A stretch of DNA of 64,000 nucleotides. Origin: Anaerolineales bacterium (GTDB lineage Bacteria; Chloroflexota; Anaerolineae; 4572-78; J111). Each line of letters opens with the position of its first letter. Within the stretch, counting starts at the first letter, position 1. Below the pieces are notes generated by a model. It was not told the origin of the DNA and ran no database searches. It worked only from the letters and a program-made list of their open reading frames with translations. The stretch is taken from the NCBI GenBank assembly GCA_020634855.1, contig JACKAU010000023.1:1-64000 (forward strand). The letters are read 5' to 3'. The position numbers and the translations under genes were made by a program. Below, one piece after another: positions 1-7,375 of the stretch.

Positions 1-19
1 GTATCGACTCATTGTTAGT

Positions 20-239
20 GACTTTCGGGCAACCGGTTCGGTACTTTTGGCCCTGGTCCCCAACCCTATGATAGCCCCTATATCTAGCGATGCCGGCCAA
101 CCCGCGGCCTATATCTTGCGGTTCCTCCCGCCGCCCGTTGAATCGTCCCCGGCGACTCACGGGAACGCCGCCGCTTCTCCTGGATGACTTTTGGGCACTG
201 ACCTAAGTACTTTCAGTGCAAAAAAGTTGTGACTTTTGG
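20..239 (+). promoter_or_regulatory. Phased GACTTTTGG-like direct-repeat array
   Basis: Five + strand copies of a (G/T)ACTTTYGG-like motif lie at 20-28, 42-50, 186-194, 208-216 and 231-239. Within each group the starts are 22, 22 and 23 bases apart, about two helical turns, so one protein could read them on a single DNA face. The last copy starts 36 bases before the -10 box of the promoter that follows. The same motif and spacing recur at 57061-57154, ahead of the large surface-protein gene. The arrangement suggests an operator array; the binding protein is unknown. The rest of 1-294 is GC-rich sequence in which no gene is seen. Confidence 0.55.
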
Positions 240-244
240 CTCTA

Positions 245-272
245 TTCAAGAGACCATTAAATGGCGTATAAT
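245..272 (+). promoter_or_regulatory. Sigma-70-type promoter for the HU/DUF4469 gene
   Basis: TTCAAG (245-250) is followed after 16 bases by a perfect TATAAT (267-272). The start codon of the downstream gene is about 60 bases beyond the predicted transcription start. The -35 box is a weak match, which fits a promoter needing an activator bound at the upstream motif array. Confidence 0.6.
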
Positions 273-336
273 GGAGGCATAAGTTAAATCGTTATTGCTC
301 ATTCTACTCATTCCTACTTCGCTAAGGAGACAACTC

Positions 337-1056
337 ATGCCAAAACTCAAATACAAGACCCACCCTAACGATTTCAAGAACGGCGCTAATCAGTACCGAG
401 CCAACATGATGGCCGATGAGACCATCGACTTGGACCAGCTCTTCGAGATGATGCGCGCCAACAACCCGGCCCTGACCACCGCCGAGATGCACATCTTCTT
501 TGCCAATTTTAAGCAGACCGTTCTGCGCGCGCTGCTGGACGGCAAACGCATCAACACCGACCTGATGTCCTTTAAGCTGTCGCTGCGCGGCAACTTTGAC
601 GGCCCCGATGACTATTACGACTCCAAACGGCACGAACTGGTGATCTTGATCCGGCCCGACAGCGACTTTCAAGATCTGCTCCGTTTACAAGCCACCTTGG
701 AAAAGCAGCGCACCAGTCTGCGCCAACCGGAGATCACCGGCTACACCAATATGCGCAAAGGCGCTTCCAATGACCTGCTGTCGCCCAGCCACACCGCCCG
801 CCTGGAAGGCAACAACCTCGCCTTTGACGAAGACGATCCCCGCCAAGGCGTTTTCTTATTACCCGCCAACGGCAACATCAACGTCACCGGCGTCGAAGTC
901 CGCGCTGAGGAAATCAGCCTGGTCACCCCCACCAAAATCATCTTCCGCGTCCCCGACGACCTGCTCCCCGGCCCTTACCGCATCGAAGTCCGCGCCGTCT
1001 TCGGCAAAGAGGACCTGCGCAGCGGTATATTAAATCAGACCTTGACCGTTGAGTAA
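337..1056 (+). CDS. HU-family DNA-binding protein with C-terminal DUF4469 Ig-like domain
   Basis: This is a 239-residue protein. Residues ~1-125 resemble the HU-CCDC81-type fold of HU-like DNA-binding proteins, with conserved Ala/Leu helices and the GKR(I)NT turn. Residues ~165-237 resemble the DUF4469 Ig-like domain (LPGPYRIEVRAVFG, then a closing LTVE). Proteins of this build are known mainly from Bacteroidota and related bacteria and are thought to be nucleoid-associated; their targets are unknown. The start at 337 was chosen over an upstream in-frame codon at 295 because AAGGAG lies nine bases before this ATG. The gene stands alone between its own promoter and a simple-repeat region. The domain call is from sequence pattern only. 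Confidence 0.75.
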   Translation: MPKLKYKTHPNDFKNGANQYRANMMADETIDLDQLFEMMRANNPALTTAEMHIFFANFKQTVLRALLDGKRINTDLMSFKLSLRGNFDGPDDYYDSKRHELVILIRPDSDFQDLLRLQATLEKQRTSLRQPEITGYTNMRKGASNDLLSPSHTARLEGNNLAFDEDDPRQGVFLLPANGNINVTGVEVRAEEISLVTPTKIIFRVPDDLLPGPYRIEVRAVFGKEDLRSGILNQTLTVE

Positions 1057-1072
1057 GTTTGATTAGCTTGCT

Positions 1073-1215
1073 GTTGGATGGTTGGTTGGGATTACCGGCC
1101 AACCATCCAACCAACCATCTACCCTCACCTACTCACGAACTATCCCCCAATCACCCCGCCACCTATCTATCCAACCTATCCCCGACCCAACCCCCTATCT
1201 AACCAACCATCCCTC
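1073..1215. repeat. GGTT/AACC simple-repeat hairpin and AACC-rich tract
   Basis: TTGGATGGTTGG (1074-1085) and CCAACCATCCAA (1099-1110) form a perfect 12-base inverted repeat. The next ~100 bases are a degenerate run of CCAACC, CCATC and CCTATC units. It directly follows the stop of the HU/DUF4469 gene and could act as a transcript-end hairpin. Related AACC/GGTT tracts occur at 4130, 17636, 23631 and 47251. From 1216 to 1514 I see no intact gene. Confidence 0.7.
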
Positions 1216-1514
1216 CCAAATCAACCTCAGTTCCTTGTCATTTTATCGATTCCTCGGTTACAATATCATTATCACCTTCGCTTTGATAGCCCATTTCGTT
1301 CCCATGACCTCACGCCATCCTTAACTTCACCGGCCGTACCCCTACCCCGAATGTAAGAACAACATCAGCGTTCATAGCATTTTAGTTTTAGATCACCCCA
1401 TCACCGCCGATCGACGGCGGCTTGGCGGTTATTGATGATTGAGCCGGCTTCGGTTTAGCCGCCAACTTACCTACAGAACTGTTGGAAGTTTTAGATTTGA
1501 TGCGTAAATAAATC

Positions 1515-1556
1515 GATGTAATGCTACATCTAGATAAGTAGACGTAGCATTACATC
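1515..1556. repeat. 13-base perfect inverted repeat ahead of the TIR pseudogene
   Basis: GATGTAATGCTAC (1515-1527) is repeated inverted at 1544-1556 with a 16-base loop. It begins the AT-rich accessory patch about 50 bases upstream of the TIR gene start. It could be an operator, a terminator stem or an end of an inserted segment; the matching end of an insertion was not found. Confidence 0.6.
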
Positions 1557-1608
1557 TAATCAGAGTCGTTAGGCTTTTTTCATAAATTTGCAATGAGTAG
1601 GAGTAATA

Positions 1609-3505
1609 ATGACCAGTCCTATTGTATTTATTAGCTATCATCACAGAGATGAACTTTTAAGGAGCGATTATTAAGTCATCTAAGTGTTTTAGAACACAGC
1701 GGGCTGCTTAATGATGGAGTGATGATAAGATTGCTGCGGGTGCTAATTGGACAGCCGAGATTACACAGGTCATTTCACGAGCCCAAGTTGCTATATTACT
1801 TATTAGCTCCAATTTCTTGTCTTCTGATTTTACCTTGCAACGAGAAGTACCAACACTTCTCGAACGTCGATTGAAAGAAGGTATACGTATTTACCCAATT
1901 ATCCTCAAACCCTGCGCTTGGCAGAGAGTTGAGTGGTTAGCCAGAATTCAGGTTCGACCTAAAGGGGAAAGCCGCTCACAAGTTTCGATGAAGATGAAAT
2001 TGATGAGATTTTAGCTGATATCGCTTTAGAAATAGCAACTCTTGTCCAGTTTTCTCAAGCTTATCGAGGGCTTAGCGAAGTGGAGTTTGGTCATATTGCA
2101 GCGGAAGAAGAAACTAGACAGCTTCAAAAAATATTTTATAGAAACGGCTGAGTATTCTTCGGTGATCTCTGAACAAGGTAAATTATTAGTTACGGGACGA
2201 AAGGGAAGTGGAAAAAGTGCTATATACGTTACTCTTAGAGACCATTTACCTGAGCAAGACTTGACAGCAATTGTAGAGGCATTGACTTTAGAAGATTATC
2301 CTTGGGAAGTTCATAAGATGGTTATGGACAAAGGTGTCTCTATTGAGCAAGCATACGTAAATTCTTGGAAGTATATTATTTGGGTGATTTTGGCGAAGAA
2401 GGAGTTAGGGTATAGCCAAATAGAAAGGTATAGATTTATTGACCCGCTCTTTTGGAAACTTGGCTTTAATGCTAACCGAAGATATCTAATTCGCTTCTTA
2501 AAACAGAATTATGGGGTGTTGCACCATCTCTTACAGAACTATTGGCAGATCGTGCAAGACAAGTTCGCTCGTTAACAATAAAAGATTTTGGCATAGGTAC
2601 AGAGAAAGATAATGACCCATTTCAGCGACTCAGTCAATCAATAAATATCGTAAATCGAGAGATTGAGGCAAGAGTATTAGAAATTCTGTCAGATAACAAG
2701 TATTATTTGTTGTTTGATCAGCTCGATTTGGGCTGGGACAACACGGAAGAGTCTAAGCATTTAATAACAGGATTGATCTTGGCAGCTAGAGACGTAACCC
2801 GTGCAGCTAGAAAGAAAAACAAACGGGTGCAAGTTACCATCTTTTTGCGATCAGATATATATGAAAGTCTTAGATTTGAAGATAAAAATAAACTATCACC
2901 AGATGAGGTAGCGTTAAAATGGGATGGGGATCGACTAAAAGAACTTGTTGCAAGAAGAATCGAAGTATCTGCAAATGGGACATTGAGTGATGTATTCGAT
3001 GATGGCGATGTAACTGCGGGAAAATCTATTTTGGACTACATATTGAAAGAACAATGCTTCGCCCTCGTGATATGATTCAGTTTTGTGTTTTTGCCAGAGA
3101 GATGGCTATCCAATTAGGCATGTTTAAAATCAATAACGAAAGTATTCAGAAGGCTAAATTTCTTTACTCAGATTATATGCGCAAAGAAATTCAAGACGAG
3201 AGTAAGGCATTAGAACATGATATCGGCATGTTATTTGAAATACTGAGAGAAGTAGGATCCGATACTGTCAATAAGAAAACATTTTGCGTAAATGTAGATT
3301 ACGAGACATCTCTAATGAAGAAACCGCATTGCAACAACTAATTGATTTAAGCGTTTTAGGGCTTCATCGTGCTACGGTGCGAGATGACCACTCGCAAGAA
3401 GTATTGTATAGATATTCTACATCCCTCTGGGACCATTTAGAACCATTGGCAGATACATATTTCGTTCATCCATCTTTGAAGCCTGAATTGAGATTAGAGA
3501 AATAG
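1609..3505 (+). pseudogene. TIR domain-P-loop ATPase (Sll1717-like), multiply frameshifted
   Basis: Reading frames must be changed at least five times to rebuild one protein. The N-terminus at 1609 gives VFISYHHRDE, a TIR strand A, and stops at 1674. The next frame gives HLSVLEHSGLL, then WSDDKIAAGANWTAEI and PIILKPCAWQ (TIR). FGHIAAEEETRQL runs into an A6 run at 2126-2131, after which the frame shifts to GRKGSGKSA (Walker A, ~2200). LLFDQLD (Walker B-like, ~2715) and RPRDMIQFC (~3060) follow in two further frames, ending at 3505. The order matches TIR plus the P-loop ATPase of the Sll1717 type. Such fusions are plausible STAND-like defence proteins, but that role is inferred. The AT-rich composition and decay suggest a transferred, dead gene; assembly error in homopolymers cannot account for all the breaks. 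Confidence 0.8.
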
Positions 3506-3782
3506 TTAAACAAAAATACAGTAACGACAAAAACCTAACAAATCCAATGCAGCCGAATTGCTACCGCCCGGTTTATTGTAACTAATTGTGCCAGCAAAGG
3601 TACATTTGATTGTAGGTTACACGCTAGCCCGCAATCGGCTAATTGGGGGCGTTACTACGAGCCGGCATAGTGGGTCCGAACACCGCCTGCCGGGTATGAC
3701 CGGCCAGGCTGATTTTTGTCAGTAATATGGCCTGTGGCCCTTAAGGGCGCGTAAACCTTAGACGCTTTTTGAAAACTGTCTC

Positions 3783-4058
3783 TAAACACCTGGCTTTTTT
3801 CTAAACCACCCAGGCAAAAAATAAAAAAAACGCCCAGGTGTTTTTTTAAAACGCCTGGGTAAAAAAAAAAAACCCAGGTCAAAATAAAAAACACCTGGGT
3901 CTTTTGATTTAAACACCTAGGTGTTTGCTTTTTAAACACCTGGGTGACCCTAGTTGAAGACCCAGGTGTTTTAAGTTTAAACACCTGGGTCTTTCGGAGC
4001 AAACACCCAGGTCAAGCAACAAAAAACACCTGGGTCTTTCGGAGCAAACACCCAGGTG
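3783..4058. repeat. Array of ~13 CACCTGGGT half-palindromes in alternating orientation
   Basis: Copies of (AA)CACCTGGGT or its complement ACCCAGGTG occur near 3787, 3808, 3832, 3852, 3872, 3891, 3912, 3934, 3960, 3979, 4002, 4024 and 4046. One copy is a perfect 16-base palindrome, AAACACCTAGGTGTTT (3911-3926). The copies are separated by A- or T-runs of about 10-13 bases, and neighbours often face each other so that they can fold as hairpins. The last two pairs are a direct duplication with the same CTTTCGGAGC loop. No credible ORF crosses it. Flanks 3506-3782 and 4059-4130 hold no gene that I can recognise. Confidence 0.85.
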
Positions 4059-4129
4059 ATGGCCGGCAACTAGCAGCCTCGTAGCCAATCGGTCGGCTCT
4101 CTAGCAAGGCTAAGGCTAAGACCAAACCA

Positions 4130-4225
4130 ACCAATCAGGTAACCAACCAACTCTCCCACCATCCAACCTACCATCCAACCATCCAACTATCCACCCAACC
4201 TACCATCCAACTATCCACCCAACCG
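4130..4225. repeat. AACC/ATCC simple-repeat tract
   Basis: This is about 95 bases of degenerate CCAACC, CCATCCAA and CTATCCACCC units on the + strand. It contains only one arm (AACC) of the simple-repeat pattern seen elsewhere and lies upstream of the small gene at 4456. Confidence 0.65.
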
Positions 4226-4336
4226 GGCCAAATACTTACCAATTGTCCAGTTCATAAACCCCTCAGATGTCCGGTGTGTCTGGGGAGTTTTTGTTTTATA
4301 CTCTCACTAATGGACATGCGATCAATTGGCCCGATA

Positions 4337-4434
4337 GACCGCCGCTAGCTGACCGCCGACCGCAGATGGTAGACCGCCTAAAAAATAGGCCGAACTGGGT
4401 CGCTTGGGCGGTCAGCGGACAGTGGTCGGCGGTC
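4337..4434. repeat. GACCGCC direct and inverted heptamers
   Basis: GACCGCC occurs at 4337-4343, 4351-4357 and 4372-4378, and inverted as GGCGGTC at 4407-4413 and 4428-4434. The two inverted copies can pair with the direct ones around a central ~28-base segment. It lies just upstream of the small gene at 4456 and could be an operator cluster or a leader hairpin. Confidence 0.5.
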
Positions 4435-4455
4435 ACGAGAGGCAGGTATGAGCTA

Positions 4456-4755
4456 ATGGGTATCTCCAACATGTACTATGTCGAAGTCAGGCAGCAGGGA
4501 TGCTACGTGGCCTGCCATCTGGTCGAGGCGGCTGAGGCCTTGACGGCGATCAATCTGGTCGAACAGCTTTACGGTGAGCCGGTTATCATTTACAAGAACG
4601 CGGTTGAAGATAAAGACGGCTGCCCCCACCCCTTTACCCAGACTATCAATTGGCACGGCTACACCTTTGAAGCCTGGGCCGTAGAACCGGCTTCGTCCCC
4701 AACTGACCTCGAAGACGCGGCGGCACAACGCGCCGTGATGGCCGCCATCATTTAG
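4456..4755 (+). CDS. Small hypothetical protein
   Basis: The product is a 99-residue acidic soluble protein that I do not recognise. It starts with YYVEVRQQGCYVACHLVEAAE and has an IIYKNAVED strand and a closing Trp-rich segment (INWHGYTFEAWAVEP). No signal peptide or membrane segment is seen. The ATG at 4456 is chosen because AGAGGCAGG precedes it. A two-codon ORF (ATG at 4448, stop overlapping as TAATG) could couple translation. The in-frame region upstream of 4456 is made of GACCGCC repeats and is unlikely to be coding. A further ATG at 4471 is possible. Confidence 0.5.
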   Translation: MGISNMYYVEVRQQGCYVACHLVEAAEALTAINLVEQLYGEPVIIYKNAVEDKDGCPHPFTQTINWHGYTFEAWAVEPASSPTDLEDAAAQRAVMAAII

Positions 4756-4855
4756 AACGATGAACAATTTCGCAACCTCTTGGGAGTCGAGTTAAGGAAT
4801 CACCGGAGTCAGATCATCTCTATTGAGATGACACCGACAATGAAAATGTATTTGA

Positions 4856-4916
4856 CCCTCACCCCGCCGCTAACGCGACTCCCCTCTCCTTGAGGGAGAG
4901 GGGTTGGGGGTGAGGG
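4856..4916. repeat. REP-like GC-rich nested hairpin
   Basis: The outer arms are CCCTCACCCC (4856-4865) and GGGGTGAGGG (4907-4916). The inner arms are CCCCTCTCC (4881-4889) and GGAGAGGGG (4895-4903). Elements of this type (CCCTCTCC...GGAGAGGG) are dispersed in many bacterial genomes. It ends 21 bases before the start of the VOC-methyltransferase gene. Confidence 0.75.
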
Positions 4917-4936
4917 CTATTTTCAGAGGAGCAAAA

Positions 4937-6132
4937 ATGTTCAAGTCATTAAGCAGCGTTACCTACCAAGTCGCCGATCTTGAACAAGCCGGACAGTGGT
5001 ATCGCGCGGTACTGGGTCAAGAACCGGCGCTCAATTCCCCTTTCTTGGTGACTTTTCTCATCGGCAATGCCGCGCTAAACCTGATTGCCGCCGACAAGCC
5101 ATCGCCGGTGAGCGATGAACGCGTGGTGGCGTATTGGAGTGTGGATGATATCGATACGGCCTACCGGCGGCTGCTGGAGTTAGGCGCAGTTCCCCGCGCC
5201 GAAATCAGTACCCGGCTTAATGTCAGGCTGGCCAAAATCATCGATCCGTTTGGCAATGTAATCGGCCTGACCGACAAACTGTCAGAGGCGAAGCAAATCA
5301 CCGTTGAGGATCAGCCGTCGGAGTCGGCTATGACGGTGGCCTTTTGCCGCGCCCTGGCCGCCAAGGATGAGCGAGAAGCGATTCGAGGGGGCGACGACCT
5401 GGCCGAACTATTTCTGCCGGAAGATCGCCGCCGGCTGCTGAAAGACTGCACCTCAAGAGAATGGATCATCAAAAACCTGGTGACGCCGGAATTGTACGGC
5501 TACTTTTTGGCCCGGACCGCCTATATCGATGATATTTTTACCCAGGCCCTGCGGGAGAATATCCCCAAATTGTCTTGCTAGGCGCGGGCTATGACAGCCG
5601 GGCGTACCGGTTTCAGACCTTGATCAACGAGACCCGGATTTTTGAACTCGATATCCGGCCAACCCAACAGCGCAAGTTAACCTTGTTGGCGCAAGCCCAT
5701 ATATCCATCCCGGAACAGGTGACGTTGGCGCCGATCAATTTCAAAACCGAGGCCATTGAGGCGGCGCTGTCGAAAGCCGGCTTTGATCGACAACAAAGGA
5801 CACTCTTCATTTGGGAAGGCGTCACCTACTATCTCCCTGCCGAAACGGTGAATGAGACCTTGAGCTTTGTAACGTCAAACGCCCCTGATGGCAGCATCCT
5901 TTGTTTTGATTACATGACCCAGCCGGTGCCTTCGACCTATACGGCTGAACCGTTCCAGTTTTGGCTAGAGCCGGAAAAAATCGAACCGTTTCTAGCGGAA
6001 CGAGGCTACCTTATCACCGATTACCTGACGCCGGAAGATATGGAGTGCAAGTATCTCACGCTCCGTGACGGGTCGTCAGCCGGAAAAGTGTTACCGTTTT
6101 TCTGTCTCGTGCAAGCGGTGGTGAGGGGGTAG
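4937..6132 (+). pseudogene. VOC (glyoxalase-fold) domain fused to a leucine-carboxyl-methyltransferase-type SAM methyltransferase, one frameshift
   Basis: The start at 4937 follows GAGGAG. Residues ~1-118 are a VOC/glyoxalase-like domain (VTYQVADLEQAGQWYRAVLG ... DPFGNVIGL). From ~135 the frame reads as the N-terminal half of the LCM/TIGR00027 methyltransferase family (CTSREWIIKN, ARTAYIDDIF). The frame stops at 5581, but the next frame continues at once with LLGAGYDSRAYRF, the SAM-binding motif I, then FELDIRP and FIWEGVTYYL, to 6132. Removing one base near the CCCC run at 5563-5566, or adding one back, restores a single protein of about 398 residues. Both halves look well conserved, so the break is recent or a sequencing error. 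The substrate is unknown. Confidence 0.75.
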
Positions 6133-6141
6133 TGGCCGAAA

Positions 6142-7080
6142 ATGATGATTTCCCACAAATTATGGTCTATAAGTTTAACGGTTATTGTGCTGCCGGTTGT
6201 TTTGTTGAGCTGTAACTCGGCCCCGCTGCCCGCACCGGTAACCATCCCCGCCCCAGGTCAGGTGACCCTGATTGAAGATATGTTTGGCGCCGTCTATGTC
6301 TACGTGCCGACAACCGCCCCGCCGGAACCGGACATCCTGGTCCTGGTCCACGGCACGCCGGCTCACGATGAGTCGGCTGAAGCGACCGCGCATTATTATG
6401 TGACCAACTGGCTCGACTTGGCCGAAGAACACGGCTATATGCTCATTGCCCCGGCGTTCAATCAGGCGGATTTTAGCAGCCGCCGGGGCGACTATGCGCT
6501 GGGGGGTTATCGAGGGTTATTTGGCCGGGAGATCGGCGCGGATGAGTGGGTGCTGCGGCTGGTAACGGCCTACCAGCAAGCTTATGGCTCGCCGGATAAG
6601 CCATTTTACTTGTATGGGCACTCGGCCGGGGGGCAGTTTGTGGGGCGCTTTCTGGTCACGCACCCTGCACGGATCAAAAGGGCCGTTATTTCTTCGGCGG
6701 CCACCTATCCGCAGCCCAATCCGGATGTGACCTGGCCTTTCGGCTTGGGTGAACTCCATACGGATATCGAGTGGGATGCCGCGACCACCAACCACGTCGA
6801 TATCGTGCCGGATCAACAGACCTGGCTGGCCGCCACCCAACTCCCCCTGACGGTGATTGTCGGCTTGAACGATACCTCGGAACTGCCGCTCTATCCCGGT
6901 CAGCAAGGCCGGAATCGATTTACCATCGGTCGAAACTGGGTCAACGACATGGCCGCCTTAGCCGCCGATAACGGTCTTGAAAGCCAGTTTCGGTTAGAGA
7001 TGATCCCCGGCAAAGGGCATAGTATGAGCGGCCTCATCCCCTATGTGGCCCAGGCGCTAACTGCCGAAACCGCCAGTTAG
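6142..7080 (+). CDS. Lipoprotein alpha/beta hydrolase (esterase-like)
   Basis: This is a 312-residue protein with an N-terminal hydrophobic signal and lipobox LLSC at residues ~21-24, so it is probably anchored outside the membrane. The alpha/beta hydrolase core has the oxyanion-region motif LVHGTP (~70) and the nucleophile elbow GHSAGG (~158). A late His in GKGHSMSG (~292) completes a plausible Ser-Asp-His triad. The length and motif order resemble poly(3-hydroxybutyrate) depolymerase or feruloyl-esterase-like secreted hydrolases; the substrate cannot be told. It starts 10 bases after the methyltransferase gene, so the two may be co-transcribed. Two adjacent ATGs (6142 and 6145) are possible starts. 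Confidence 0.75.
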   Translation: MMISHKLWSISLTVIVLPVVLLSCNSAPLPAPVTIPAPGQVTLIEDMFGAVYVYVPTTAPPEPDILVLVHGTPAHDESAEATAHYYVTNWLDLAEEHGYMLIAPAFNQADFSSRRGDYALGGYRGLFGREIGADEWVLRLVTAYQQAYGSPDKPFYLYGHSAGGQFVGRFLVTHPARIKRAVISSAATYPQPNPDVTWPFGLGELHTDIEWDAATTNHVDIVPDQQTWLAATQLPLTVIVGLNDTSELPLYPGQQGRNRFTIGRNWVNDMAALAADNGLESQFRLEMIPGKGHSMSGLIPYVAQALTAETAS

Positions 7081-7113
7081 GCGTGGCAATTAAGTCATTT
7101 TCATAACTAACCC

Positions 7114-7375
7114 AAGTTGCCACCTTGTGCGGAAAAGACCTTTAGGGTTTCCGAAATTGCGTTATCCCGACCAGAATTCGGCTATTTAACACCTTTTATT
7201 GGCAAAATTAGGGTCGAAACCCTAAAGGTCTGGAAGGGTAGCAACTCAATGTCATTAAGATAAGCCCCCCCCGGCCCCCCAAAGGGGGGAGAAAGACATC
7301 AAATTCCCCCCTCTGGGGGGTTAGGGGGGCCAGAGCCAGTCACTAACTTAATGACATTGGGTAGCAACTTGAGTT
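7114..7375. repeat. Nested inverted repeats between convergent genes
   Basis: GACCTTTAGGGTTTC (7137-7151) is perfectly inverted at 7216-7230. Just outside it, AAGTTGCC (7114-7121) pairs with GGTAGCAACT (7238-7247). A second element follows: CAATGTCATTAAG near 7248 is inverted near 7346-7359 and encloses C6/G6 blocks (7266-7330). AGTTGCTACCC-like sequence occurs at both ends. It could be a non-autonomous mobile repeat and may also end transcription of the converging genes. No ORF is credible here. Confidence 0.7.

Noticed and set aside
1464..1511. Coding remnant LPTELLEVLDLMRK followed by a stop
   Set aside because: It reads like the C-terminus of a small protein, but upstream in-frame sequence has stops and no family could be named.
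3655..4002. 115-codon minus-strand ORF through the CACCTGGGT array
   Set aside because: Its translation is a by-product of the repeat (TQVF/TPG units), with no ribosome site and no recognisable family.
3783..4058. CRISPR array
   Set aside because: Units are only ~9-12 bases, alternate in orientation and are separated by A/T runs rather than unique spacers of constant size; no cas gene is near.
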